Below the pieces are notes generated by a model, which was not told the origin of the DNA, did not search any database, and worked only from the letters and a program-made list of their open reading frames with translations. Both the position numbers and the translations under genes were made by a program. From the NCBI GenBank assembly GCA_001599935.1, contig BCIJ01000001.1, forward strand, positions 1,646,766 to 1,710,765: DNA of 64,000 nucleotides. Direction: 5' to 3'. This DNA comes from Holtermannia corniformis (lineage: Eukaryota; Basidiomycota; Tremellomycetes; Holtermanniales). Shown in pieces: positions 38,668 through 50,586 of the stretch (positions within the stretch are counted from its first letter, which is position 1; every line of letters begins with the position of its first letter).

Positions 38668-40784
38668 TCAAAAGAAACAAGCGTATAGATACAGGACTGC
38701 GATGACGGCAAACAGTGCAGTGTGCGGGGAAGAGGATGTGTTGCCCGAATTGGTGTTGTTGGAGGAGGAATCAGTGGGTGTGAAGTTGCACGGGGTGCCG
38801 TGGGGCTTGGCATAGATCGGCGACGGAAGATAGCCTGTAACGACGTTGAATGAAAGGACGGCGGCACCAGAGTGCACGCACCGTAAGTGATTCCATCGCT
38901 CATCGACCAGTCGGAAGCTTGCTCCGTCTTCCACGTCCACATGATCCAGCTGACGATCGATTAGACGGGAATGTTATATCGCCTGCCAATACGTACCCAG
39001 ACTATTACAATGTCAGTGTCCTGCTCAGCAGACTTTACAGGGTGACGCACAGCTTGCTCAAAGACATAGGTCTGCGTTTCGAAGCTTTTGCCGAGGAAGT
39101 CGGTATACTCCGCTGACCAGCGCGTCGGATCATTCCCAGTCTTCTCGGCGCAAGAAGCTGGAAAGGTGACACTGTCGATCCCATGATCAGCATCAGTGGT
39201 CTCCGCTGAGGTCGCGGGCGTACGGGGTGACGTTTGCCAGTGTATTGTCGTACCGCGCCCCGGACCCACGGCCGTTGAGCCACTTTGCGCAGTCCGTGTT
39301 GGCAGCTGAATCCATCAGAGCCGATCATCATAGTAAGTGTTGGGAGTCTCACGAGTGAATTCGCCAACAAGTGTCCACTTGTGCTGGTTGCTCTGCCCGA
39401 GGGCTGACTGCTGATTGCAAATATTCTCGAGATTCTCAGCATACGTCTGCTGCACAAGAGTCGGCGTGAATCTACGCATATCATGAGCAGCCGACATGGA
39501 AGGCAGAGAACACCCACATGGAGTAGACGTGCTGACCCCAGATGTAAGTCCGGTCCATGGTCATGACACCACTCACCGTGTCAAGCGCGACCGTACTATA
39601 GTCGGGTTCCTCCATGAAGCCCTCCCAAAAGGTCAGGCCTTTGAAGGCACTGTCAATCGCAACGGTGATTTCCTTCTGCGCGCCACTCCAAGTCGCTCTT
39701 CGTACCGCCCGATAGGCGTCTTGGTAGAACTGCTTGAGCTTGTTGGTTTCGTCATCGGTGTAGGGAAAAGGCTCGTTCATGACTTCGATGGCGCCGAATG
39801 CTGAACCGTATGGAGATGAAGTGAATTCGGCGACAAGGATGTCGAGCGCCTCGAGAGTACGCTGGGCGTTGGTGTCGTCGTTGAACCAGCCACGCACGCC
39901 GCGTTGGCCCCTTTCGACGGTCAGCTGGAAATTTCGCTTTAGCATGGCTCACGAGTTGTCAAAGCCATTTTGACCACCAGGAGCACCATGCAGATCGATC
40001 ATCACCTGGCTTGGATGAGCGCAAAGCTGTCGAGCAGAGGTCAACTCACATGCAGATTTAGATCTTTCGCCCACAGCATTGCTCGCTTGAGATGCTCAAA
40101 TGCTCCTGTAGGGCAATCAGCCACGCAGCGTCGCTACAGGCGCAAGACTGACCGGCTAAATAAGGTTCGCCTGCGACCAGAGGAACGATCGACCAGTCTA
40201 GATGGTGGTCAGTCCGTCAATATGATTTTGCCTCGATGAAGCGCACAGCCAACCCCCAAACGTATGGTATTCAGCCCAACGAGCTTGATGCTGTGCGAAT
40301 CAGCGACTTGTTTGGTCTACTGGCCAGCGGTATGCTCACTTGCTGAGGTCGCTCCACTGTATCCAAGTCGACCAATGATTTTCAATTTCCCCCCGTGTGT
40401 CGTTTTGCGTCCACATGTAGGCACCATACGTCCTTGACAACTTTCAGCGCTTGTGACCTATTGCCATCGACGCACCATTCATCGACAACCCAGCTTGGCT
40501 TGTTCTCGAACAGTGATGGGGTTATCCACGGCTGCGCGCTCAGTATGTGTCACGTTACGCGACCTGGCAAATTACCTCCAAGACGAGCCTGCAAGTTAGC
40601 AAAGAAGCCATACTGTCCAACGTACTCACCATCCTCCAAGATTCACCCCTCTGATGACGCTCTCGCCCCAGATCAAGTCAGATCGCTCTGCCAGGGGCTT
40701 GTCGGATTGCTCCACGGCGCCATTAGGTCGAGCTATCGCAATACTTGCATGCACCAGAAGTAGCCAACCCCATCTTCTATTCAT
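38668..40784 (-). CDS. Exo-beta-1,3-glucanase-like GH5 glycosidase, secreted, probably GPI-anchored
   Basis: Exg1-type enzymes trim cell-wall beta-1,3-glucan. Sixteen exons in coding order: 40630-40784, 40576-40588, 40476-40531, 40340-40432, 40247-40290, 40153-40197, 40050-40105, 39953-40005, 39577-39910, 39518-39531, 39353-39471, 39224-39305, 39051-39171, 38997-39001, 38882-38949 and 38668-38834 (474 residues). A signal peptide opens it (WGWLLLVHASIAIA). Family blocks follow: [60 protein letters not shown] (acid/base Glu218), WTLVGEFT (nucleophile Glu325) and GWIMWTWKTE. The end is Ser/Asn-rich plus a hydrophobic tail (TALFAVIAVLYLYACFF), typical of a GPI signal. Oddity: one exon is only 5 bases, needed to complete A-S-GWIMWTWK; others are 13 and 14 bases. 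Divergent from the cupredoxin gene. Confidence 0.92.
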
Positions 40785-41548
40785 CACCTGTATAGGTGTG
40801 GTCGTCAGCTGTAAACATGCTGTTTGTGCGTGAGGGACCAACTGTAAGGGACAATAGGATTTTCCGGCCAAAGGAGGCAAGCGACGATCACTTGGTTGAT
40901 TGTCTACTTTCCCAACTCGTTGCCGCGCCGAGCCGACACCAAATTTACCGATTGTACGTGCATTCCTGAGTGGATGCCTTTTGAACTCGACGAGACGTCA
41001 CCCCATGTGTCCGAGCAGACCCCTATGCAAGATCTACCACAGAGAACCATACAAGCTGTCAGCGAGCAGTAGTGTATGAACGCTGCGCCTCACAAGACCT
41101 ATGGAGCGTGGTACAAGCACTTTGGCTAGATCTTGCTGGTCAATCTCCGGGCAGATCCAGTGCCCTTAGCCCGGTGTTCCACGATCTGCAACTCACTTCG
41201 CGTCTGTCGGACGCCAGCCACGACGTCGTATCGCAAGGTAGGGTCTGCTACAGGGACTGGACCCATGCGGTGCCGCGAAATGAGCGTTTCAGTGGTCAAA
41301 GCGTAGCTGAAACACTGACCGCGACACTGCCCAACCATCCTTACCGCAGCGCACAGACCGCGACCAGCCCCTTATAGCCGGGAGAAATGCCTCATGACTC
41401 TTCTCACCCACACTCCATCCTCTTCATCGACTTTGATAGTCACTTTCTTTACTCACGAGCCGGGTATGTGCACGACAATCGAGTATCGCACTGGCTGACC
41501 GCTCCAGTCTCGCACTTTATACTTCGATCTTTCTCTAGAAACTCCAGC
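40785..41548. promoter_or_regulatory. Divergent upstream region of glucanase and cupredoxin genes
   Basis: 764 bases without a recognised gene. Both flanking products are secreted wall proteins, so shared regulation is plausible but not shown. Confidence 0.45.
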
Positions 41549-42464
41549 ATGCTTTTCTCAACTTCTCAAATCACCGCAGCCGCGCTGCTTCTTGCCACAG
41601 GCGCAATGGCCGCCACCCAGACTGTCATGGTTGGGCAAGGAGGTCTGGTGAGCACAGTACTTTGGACAAGTTGTCGATGACTGATAAGGCACAGACGTAC
41701 ACCCCGGCCAACATCACCGCTGCGGTTGGCGACGTCGTTCAGTATGTTCATCACGCGTGCTTGCTTCACGTTCGCTAAGGCGATCAGATTCCAGTTCATG
41801 GGCGGTAACCATACCGTGACTCAGTCAACCTTCGCGGCGCCCTGTACAGCCTCGGGCATGAAGTCAGGCTTCAAGCCTGGTGATGCCGTCAATCCCCCTA
41901 CGGTCGGTCGCTACGTGCACCCACGCGAGCTGGGCTGATGGCAGCAGTTCTCGATCCTCGTCAACGACACGAAGCCTTTCTGGGCGTTCTGCGCGCAAGG
42001 CAACCACTGCCAGCAAGGCATGGTTTTCTCCATCAATGCCGACGAGACGGGCGATAAGGGCTACGAGGCCTTCAAGCTCGCTGCAGCCAGCGCCACGAGC
42101 GGCGCTGCTGCTGGTAACTCGTCAGTTGCCCACGTCTGATGACTCACCCAGGGCTGACGGCTTTCAGGACTACGAGCGGTTCAGGCTCGACCGGAACCTC
42201 AGCAAGTGGCAGTGCCGCCAGCGGTGCTGCCGCCACTGGCGGCTCTGGTGCAACAGTCGCTGGCGCCGCTGCAAGTGCGTCCTCCGCAGCCGCAGCTTCT
42301 GGATCGGCTGCGGCTGGCGCCGCTTCGCCCTCAGGCGGGTACGTCTTGCTGACTCCGAACGCGAAGTCCGTACTCATGCCACGTACAGCGCGTCCAAGAC
42401 AACGGTCGCGAGTGCCTCGGCCTTTGTCGGCCTTCTTCTTGCATCCTTCGAAATCTTGCTTTGA
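41549..42464 (+). CDS. Cupredoxin-fold, Ser/Ala-rich extracellular protein, probably GPI-anchored
   Basis: Exons: 41549-41647, 41695-41741, 41788-41902, 41945-42120, 42168-42338 and 42389-42464 (227 residues). A signal peptide (ITAAALLLATGAMA) precedes a plastocyanin/cupredoxin-like domain: TYTPANITAAVGDVVQFQFM, GGNHTVTQSTFAAPC, then FSILVNDTKPFWAFCAQGNHCQQGMVFSINAD. Possible copper ligands His (GGNH), Cys (FC) and His (NHC) are present, as in fungal extracellular serine-rich cupredoxins; metal binding is not shown. A Gly/Ser/Ala tail and a hydrophobic end (SASAFVGLLLASFEILL) suggest a GPI anchor. The function in this family is generally unknown; surface or stress roles are proposed for relatives. 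Confidence 0.88.
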
Positions 42465-42641
42465 GCGTAGGTCGTGACAACGATATGATGACTTGAAATG
42501 CATACTGCTGTCTCCTTCCCTGTGTAATCGTCAGCATTCTGAATGATTGTACGGATTCATCGCACGATGCCAGGTGACCGTCGATGGTGGAACGTTCGTT
42601 GACAGTGTGCTATTTGCTATCAGCATTCGTGGGTTCATCGA

Positions 42642-42968
42642 AGGAGTGATGGACGGTGAGAGCATGTGTTAGCGAGGCGCTAGGAGCTTGCTGGCCGCCT
42701 CCGCCTTTTGGCATTTCTGGCAGTTTCGCCAGAATCGCCAAAGGGACGGCTTTCGAGATTGGCTCAACCGTCTTTCGCCATCATCGAGGGCGGCTGCAAG
42801 CTCAAGGCTCACCCGCCATCCTCCCCTTCTTCTCTTTGTCTGCGCTCCGTTTCAGTCGCCTACGAGTTGTACTTTATGGCCTGTTGGAGCCACGTCCTGC
42901 GTCATGCATCACGTGTCTGCCGGCGTGGGCGGGCGGGAACACCCTCTACACGACGCCAGCCGAGCTAA
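42642..42968 (+). mobile_element. Dispersed repeat, copy A (~327 bp)
   Basis: Nearly identical to 54116-54446 in inverted orientation, starting AGGAGTGATGG and ending GACGCCAGCCGAGCTAA, with only scattered substitutions and small indels. No terminal inverted repeat, poly-A tail or coding capacity that I can recognise; it could be a non-autonomous element or a solo fragment. Confidence 0.75.
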
Positions 42969-43042
42969 TAGAGCCACCAGGCAGCCTCATGAAGCGGTAG
43001 ACATTGCGCGACAGGTTATAGAATATCTTGCAGTTCGTGTTA

Positions 43043-43057
43043 CCCCCCCCCCCCCCC
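43043..43057 (+). repeat. Run of 15 C
   Basis: A simple homopolymer 74 bases after repeat copy A and next to the M20 relic; length may be unreliable in the assembly. Confidence 0.8.
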
Positions 43058-43133
43058 AACGCTTTAAATAACTTGCGTTGGAGCGTACGGAGACACGATA
43101 CGGTCTGCACCATTTGGACCGGGAAATGCAGAT

Positions 43134-43530
43134 CTACCGAGCGGACAGTACCGTATCAATATTACACTTGATTGATCCAGCAAAGAGGTCCCATACACCG
43201 CCTTCCTGCGGATTTCTTGGTGCTGGTTCGGGTGGCTCACCCAGTGTTTCAACCTTCACATAGGTCCAGCCCAGTCCCGTCAGATTGCTCGAGAAAACGC
43301 AAGGCCATGCTTTGCCGCAGCCTGTCCAACGACACTGCTGCACCTCTTTGACGGTTGACGCAAAGTCGATACGGAAATTGATCGAGATTGACACTTGTTC
43401 AGGCAGGGCGTTCATCTTGACACCGCCGCGGAACACATCGACCGCAGCTGTAGTAGACACTAGCGCGCGCTGGGGTGGCGAGACTAGACGGACTGCCTCA
43501 ATCGCATTGCACAATTGCATCTATCATGTC
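43134..43530 (-). pseudogene. Relic of a carboxypeptidase S-type M20 peptidase
   Basis: The minus strand reads VSTTAAVDVFRGGVKMNALPE, then ISINFRIDFASTVKEV and, farther on, EPAPRNPQEGGVWDLFAGSIK. In vacuolar carboxypeptidase S proteins (peptidase M20) the same order occurs: GGVKxNALPE, VNHRI...SSV and EPAPxSPxxGxVWxLFAGxI, in the dimerisation domain. The catalytic N-terminal half and the C-terminus are missing: the 5' side abuts PCT1 and the 3' side ends at a stop near the C run and repeat copy A. I infer a truncated, non-functional remnant, perhaps cut by the repeat insertion. Confidence 0.7.
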
Positions 43531-43563
43531 ACACGATGTCACAGATCCAACATACACCCCGCG

Positions 43564-45016
43564 CTATCGGTGCGCATGCACGCCCGCACGCTTCTTCCTT
43601 GCCGCGACCCTCTCGACTGAACCACTGCTGTCCCAGTCGACATCGGCCGCCATCAGCTCTGCCGCTCCGTTCTTTTCCAGCTTTGAATCGAAGAAGCCGC
43701 CCCTGTACCCTCTGACGATGCGTTCGAGCAGGTCCGAGGTTGAGATGGAGGGTGTTCGACGGGTCGGGAGGAACTTGCCTATAGGGTAGAAAGGGTCAGC
43801 GCGCATTACGGCATCGATGGATGACGGAAACGCACCAGACTCTTTCGCAAAGGCATACACATCTTCGACCCCTTTGGAGGGGTAGACTTCTTCGTCGTGC
43901 GCAATAAAGTCAATCTGCCAGCGATCGACCCAGGCCTGGTCTACGAGCCAGGGAGCGTCCGGAAGCACTTCATCGGCCCAGCGGCAATGGCGGACAGATT
44001 CACAGCGTTCGGCGTGCGTCATGGCTGGGCCGGATTTGTGTGCTTTGCAGAGATCGTCCGAGACGACACCAACGAGGAGGTGAACGTTTGGGAAGGAAAG
44101 CTTGGCTTGGCGCAGCTGCAGGGCGTGACTGGCAGGGTCAGCTCGTGATTGCTGAACGCCGGGGAACCCACCCAAAATGGAACAAGTCATACACTCCGTC
44201 GGCATAGATCCTCACAGGCCGATCGTGCGCTGGCTCGTTCGTCCGCCACCAGCGCTTGACGCCATCCTCCTCTCCTCTGCCCTCGACCGCACGCCTCACA
44301 AACGCCTTGATGTTCTCCTCGCTCAATTCGGCTGGTCGATCCGCGCTACCCGGTTCCGACAGTGATTCCGAGCCTTCCACTGGGACCAGTACGTCGGCTG
44401 GGTGGGCTGCAGTCAGACTTGACCGGGAAGCTTTGGGTGTTGGTGCGCGTGCTTGGGACGTGCCGGGTGCGAGGGTCTCGGTGTCTGCTTCGGGTGAGGC
44501 GAAACCACCGGACGACGTGGCGGGTGAGTGGGTTGGTTGAGAGTGGTTGGGGAGTTGGTGGTGCGCTGGGTGGACTGGAGTGCCGTGTCCTACAGTAGAC
44601 GAGGACTCGATGTCGCCGTCATACCTAAGCGTGATCAGTCCGAGCATATAGTGTGTCCCTCAAATAGAGCACCTACACTTCAGTCGGACTATCAGCTCGG
44701 CCCTCGCTCTCCTCCCCAAGCTCCCTCACTCTTGCTGCCGAGCGTGCCTTGTCCCCTCTGCCCGGGCCAACGAGCGGCAAAGGTGGCGGGGCCATGACGC
44801 CGCGTTTCGGCGACTTTTGGACATTCACACTACTCAAGCTCGCAGCGTCCGAGTTGAGTTCGTCGTTATCTGCCGTCTGGGCGTCAGTGCATGGTCAGAG
44901 GTTGCAGTGATAGGAGATGGAATGATTGATTGACCTTCGGGACTGGCGTCGCGAGACGAGGACTGGGCGTTGCCGCGAGTGGCCTTGCGGCGGCGCGGTG
45001 GCATGTTTGCTGACAT
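43564..45016 (-). CDS. PCT1: Choline-phosphate cytidylyltransferase
   Basis: The enzyme makes CDP-choline from CTP and phosphocholine, the rate-setting step of the Kennedy pathway for phosphatidylcholine. Exons in coding order: 44935-45016, 44677-44869, 44172-44624, 43836-44128 and 43564-43778 (411 residues). The catalytic fold starts RPVRIYADGVYDLFHFGHA with the HxGH nucleotide motif at residues 241-244, followed by LRQAKLSFPNVHLLVGVVSD, MTHAERCESVRHCRWADEV and DFIAHDEE. The second signature, RTEGISTS in most relatives, reads RTPSISTS here, an unusual change. The N-terminal ~210 residues are disordered and Ser-rich. A long amphipathic membrane-sensing tail is not obvious; the protein ends shortly after the catalytic domain with a basic RKKRAG stretch. 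Divergent from the SUR7-like gene. Confidence 0.92.
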
Positions 45017-45511
45017 TGCCTGTGTGTGAGATGATGAGGGTCGCTTGGAATGAACAAGCACTCGGCTGCTCTGCTCGGTGCGGCGTGGATGACGATGCGA
45101 CGCGGAAGGTAAACCCCAGCCAACGGGCGCGAGTGGCAGTGACGTGGGCGGCGTGGCTCCACGTGCCATGCCGTCGCCGTGCCGTAACTGCAGCGACAAG
45201 ACGTGCAGGGATCGACAGCCAGTGCACCCTCTGGTACACCACACCACGTCTACAACAATGCACGAACGCCTACCGTGCTACTGACAATGCTGATACACTG
45301 ACATATTGACCCGATCCGGCGAGCGCACACAAAGCGTACAAAAAGCCTCCATCCTTTCACACAACAAAAAACTAACGAGTTCCAAAGATCGGCGTTGCCA
45401 CCGGCCTCCTTCAAGTATCTAAACTGTCCTGACTTGGTCTCTCTCACTCAACCGCCGAACGGTACATACTCACTTGTCTGCTCACAAGCTTGTCAACCGA
45501 CCGCGCATCCC
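45017..45511. promoter_or_regulatory. Divergent upstream region of PCT1 and the SUR7-like gene
   Basis: 495 bases between opposite start codons. No gene recognised and no clear promoter motif picked out. Confidence 0.45.
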
Positions 45512-46630
45512 ATGTCACCTCGAGGTGCAAGCATGATGCCGAAACCGCCATACGGCCCGCACGTCATCTTCCTCTTCCTGCTCGCATTCGCCGCGTTCAT
45601 CCTCTCGTACGTAGATCACCTTCTGTTCTGTACGATCTTCTCCCCTGACCATACGCGCCACTAGGATCCTCGTCACCTTCTCCTCGCCATTCATCGCCTC
45701 AATCAGGTTCCTATCGCTCGAGCCTGCAGACGGCGGTACGGGCGGTGACACGACGTTTGGAGCTTTTGGATGGTGTGCGCCCGGGTACTGCATCCCCTCT
45801 GCTGTCGGCTACGAGTGCGTGGCGTCTTCTCTGGGGCGCGGAGGGTTCTGACACGATGCGGCAGGTATGGAACTCAAGTCAACAAAGCCTTGACGGCGGC
45901 CATGGTTCTCTGGCCAATAAGTCTGTATCAACCCCTGGTTCAGTTCGCCCCGGTCTACTCCCCGGTCCTAACGCTTGGCACCCCTGCACCGTCACAGGCG
46001 CTGACAGTACCGGCAGGCATCATCTTCATCTTCTTCACCCTGCTTGCAATCCTGCCGCTCCTCTTTGTGCATGAATCCAGAGCATTACGCTACGTCGGCA
46101 ACAAGACGTTCTTTTCCTTCTCATCGGTTCGCCCGCTAGGACGTGAAAACGCTCAACTAGTGCTGAGACACACACAGGACATGGCCGCTATCATCGTCAC
46201 GATCGCTTGGATCCTGTCGATCGCAGGATGGAGTATTGCAAACCGAGCTTTTGACCTTTCGGATGCCGTTGCGCATCTAGGGTCAGTCAAGCTGACGGCT
46301 TTCAACGCGGGGACGAGGCTGATCAGGAAACAGGAACGCAATGTGGATGGGCTTGTCCGCAGCTCTGTGTATCGTCATGTAAGTCCACCCTCAGTCAACC
46401 TGGGACACATCTTGTGCAGCGTCCTCCTCGAGCGCCACGACGACAGCTAACATCCAAACAGCATCGTGTTCCTGGGATGGCCTCGCGACGCCTGGGACTC
46501 GTCCGGTTCAAACCCGCCCCACGGTGTCCCCGCGCATGCGGGCGGTGTGGGGATCATGGCGCCTAGTGTTGGACCGAACGATTACTACCATTATCGAAGG
46601 ACGACCAGGGAGGTTGTGCCGGGGCGCTGA
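45512..46630 (+). CDS. SUR7/PalI-family four-helix plasma-membrane protein
   Basis: Exons: 45512-45606, 45665-45814, 45865-46281, 46334-46378 and 46462-46630 (291 residues). Four hydrophobic helices: VIFLFLLAFAAFILSILVTF; GIIFIFFTLLAILPLLFV; AAIIVTIAWILSIAGWSI; and AMWMGLSAALCIVIIVFLGW, the last assembled from a 45-base exon. Between helices 1 and 2 is an outer loop with FGAFGWCAPGYCIPSAVGY, a Gly-Trp-Cys...Cys pattern typical of SUR7/PalI proteins, which act in eisosomes or in ambient-pH sensing. The C-terminal tail is short and ends YYHYRRTTREVVPGR, much shorter than in PalI, so a SUR7-like role is the safer inference. M45512 is the first in-frame start; a second Met follows at codon 8. Confidence 0.85.
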
Positions 46631-47155
46631 ATCTGAATGGACGAGGGCGAGCGCAGCGCTACTTGATGTATCGGTTGCTACGTTGGTTAGCGGACCAGAA
46701 AATCGAGTGCGCAGGCGCTCCTAGCGCAATTACACATGCTCAGAGGAACCCATGCCAGTCACTTGCATCCACTCGACGGAGAGCGACTATAGAGTCAGAC
46801 TCCGCAATCGCCTTTCTCGTAATGTCGCAGCTTTTGCCTCACACATGCGTCTCAGCTTGGCTGGCGTTGTGTCGAAGGTGTTTCCGCCCCAGGCCAACCG
46901 AAGCAAATCCGACTGAATGTAGACGCGCGCGCGTTCGGCTAACAGGACTCCGTGGTATCGTGTATGCTGCACTGTGGTCTCAACTACGTTTATGTCGAGC
47001 TCCCTCGGCTCTTTCTGCTTTGCAACTACTATGGGACGACGGGGGCCGTGGACTTCGGTGTAGGACCCACGCGAAGTAGTGAAACTCTGATGACTTCATC
47101 AACTATTCAGGTTTGACAGCCGGACTCTGACGTTCCAGACAGCTGCAGCCAAAGT
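46631..47155. other. Gap between the SUR7-like gene and the cysteine-rich cluster
   Basis: No gene seen; includes a short fragment resembling the end of the dispersed repeat (46853-46897). Confidence 0.5.
46853..46897 (-). mobile_element. Terminal fragment related to the dispersed repeat (copy C)
   Basis: CAGCTTGGCTGGCGTTGTG followed by GTGTTTCCGCCC resembles the end of copies A and B (AGCTCGGCTGGCGTCGTG... GTGTTCCCGCCC), with several C-to-T differences. Similarity fades after about 45 bases, so this is a short or badly decayed piece. Confidence 0.45.
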
Positions 47156-47504
47156 CTAGCGCCATCTCATAGCATTAGCAGCTTCCCGGGATATGCAGGG
47201 ATAGCACGGATAGGTGAGAGCTGGGTCGATCTTCTCCTCGCACGTCGGGCATTGAACGAGGGAAGAATTGACAGTGGCTAACCGAGATTCTGCTTCGGTC
47301 TTGAGCTTGGCTTGGTTTGCGGTGTCAAAGTGCTGTCGTGCAATCCGTCAGTGAAGCCTGTCGCGCGCATGCTTCACGCACTGTTTTGCAAAGGGTACCA
47401 AACTCAGACCATTCGGCTGGAGCCCTGTGACAAGTATCGCAGGCAAGATGTTTCCAAACGTCGATCTTGTCAGCTTCGGACTTGGACGCTCCAGACGATG
47501 TCAT
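47156..47504 (-). CDS. Cysteine-rich mini-protein, cluster member 1 (99 aa)
   Basis: Exons: 47382-47504 and 47156-47332, split by a 49-base phase-0 intron. No signal peptide or membrane helix, so probably intracellular. Module 1 is HLACDTCHRAP...EFGTLC with cysteines at 22, 25 and 39; the intron follows two codons later. Module 2 is VQCPTCEEKID...PCYPC with cysteines at 69, 72, 84 and 87. The spacing C-x2-C-x13-C ... C-x2-C-x11-C-x2-C is identical to the neighbour at 47834. Paired CxxC knuckles suggest a small zinc-binding fold, but no ligand set is proven. A TATAAG sequence lies about 40 bases upstream. I do not recognise the family. Confidence 0.85.
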
Positions 47505-47541
47505 GATTGATGAGAGCCTGTGTAGCCACTACTGTATATGG

Positions 47542-47547
47542 CTTATA
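47542..47547 (-). promoter_or_regulatory. TATA box of cysteine-rich gene 1
   Basis: TATAAG on the minus strand, about 40 bases before the ATG at 47504. Confidence 0.5.
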
Positions 47548-47564
47548 TTTGCATCGCAAAGTAA

Positions 47565-47826
47565 TCAAACGCTGACATTTCTGTCCAACCGGTCAGAATT
47601 CAAGCGCCGTCTGAACGGCGCAACATGAACGTTGTCGACTTCCTTTGGTGCAAAATCATTTCCAATACCGCACTTATTGCAGAGTAAATGCGTTGTAGCT
47701 GCCAGCGGAGGATGTCAGTGATGTGCCACATACTTTACTGCAACCTCGGACCGAGCTAGCGACGGCTTCTTTGGTCAGATCCGCTCTCAGATGACTAATA
47801 TATAGATTGCATGGCCGACGAGTCAT
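47565..47826 (-). pseudogene. Possible decayed or divergent cysteine-rich member
   Basis: Between members 1 and 2 the minus strand holds HLLCNKCGIGNDFAPKEVDN, which looks like module 1 (HLACDTCHRAP) of member 1, and a TATATA-type sequence near 47797-47806. A two-exon reading (47745-47826, 47565-47698; 71 residues) is open, but it lacks the third cysteine and all of module 2. Either a broken paralog or a chance reading. Confidence 0.3.
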
Positions 47827-47833
47827 GAATCGA

Positions 47834-48176
47834 TCACTGTGCAGGCTGGGAGTCACGCGTGTGGCAGTTCCAGCACTTGCCCTGGATGTCAGCCGTGATC
47901 TTAGTGCTGCAACTCGAACAAGTCTTTGGGTTCGCTTCGTGATCTTTCTGGCGCGCTTCAGCCTGAGCACGCTGCAGGCACTAGAGCGATGGCATTAGGC
48001 TCGAGACAATAGCAGTCAACTCAATGACTCACCGGGTCGCAAAGCGAGCCAAACTCGGTCAACTTGAACTGCTTGCTGTCACAGGAACCACAGGTCTGCA
48101 TATCGGAGACCTTGTCAGTCTGAAAGTCAAAGACGTTGACGTTGCTGGCTGGGGTCGTATCATTGGTGTTTGACAT
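47834..48176 (-). CDS. Cysteine-rich mini-protein, cluster member 2 (93 aa)
   Basis: Exons: 48033-48176 and 47834-47971, with a 61-base phase-0 intron two codons after the third cysteine, exactly as in member 1. Module 1: MQTCGSCDSKQFKLTEFGSLC (cysteines 29, 32, 46, interrupted here only by the listing). Module 2: KTCSSCSTKIT...GKCWNCH (66, 69, 81, 84). Cysteine spacings equal those of member 1, and both share E-F-G-(S/T)-L-C, so the two are paralogs in tandem on the same strand. Acidic N-terminus; no signal peptide. TATAAATA lies about 55 bases upstream. Function unknown. Confidence 0.85.
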
Positions 48177-48230
48177 TGTGAACGAGCTTGTTCTTTGACG
48201 ATGGCCACCGCCAGGCCGGCAACTGGGATA

Positions 48231-48236
48231 TTTATA
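48231..48236 (-). promoter_or_regulatory. TATA box of cysteine-rich gene 2
   Basis: TATAAA(TA) on the minus strand, about 55 bases before the ATG at 48176. Confidence 0.5.
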
Positions 48237-48382
48237 CCTTACCAGCAAGTTGTCGTCAAGAACACTTGCGAGCGTGCTGTGCGACTTTTCGGGTGATTGC
48301 ACGAAATGGTATCCATCCTTTCTCACTTTTCCTTCAAGCATTGATATCGCCGTAAGCTCCTGAATGGTACATGTCGCTCTTC

Positions 48383-50334
<1,952 letters not shown>

Positions 50335-50586
50335 GATCAGTCGACTGTTAAAAGTGTGAGCGATGGTCAGAAGAGTCACGCAGCCCTGCTCCGCCGCGTT
50401 GCACTAAACGAGACTGCGAACGAAGCGGGGTCCCACAACGCGGCAGTTGCTAGAGGTGCTAGCACTTGGCTGTTGACGCGGTGACGCAATTAGGCTAGGT
50501 TTTCGGCACACGCTGACTCTGCAATCGCCGCCGCTAGAGATTCACAGCGGCAGCCGTAGTCGTGCTCATCGATCAGTCGTATCCAG

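Larger units (their letters stand above)
42465..43133. other. Repeat-bearing gap after the cupredoxin gene
   Basis: Holds dispersed-repeat copy A (42642-42968) and a 15-C run (43043-43057). No intact gene seen. Confidence 0.6.

Noticed and set aside
39953..40005. Suspected frameshift in the GH5 gene at the GQNGFDNSG block
   Set aside because: Recounting the bases gives a 53-base exon that keeps the frame; there is no lesion.
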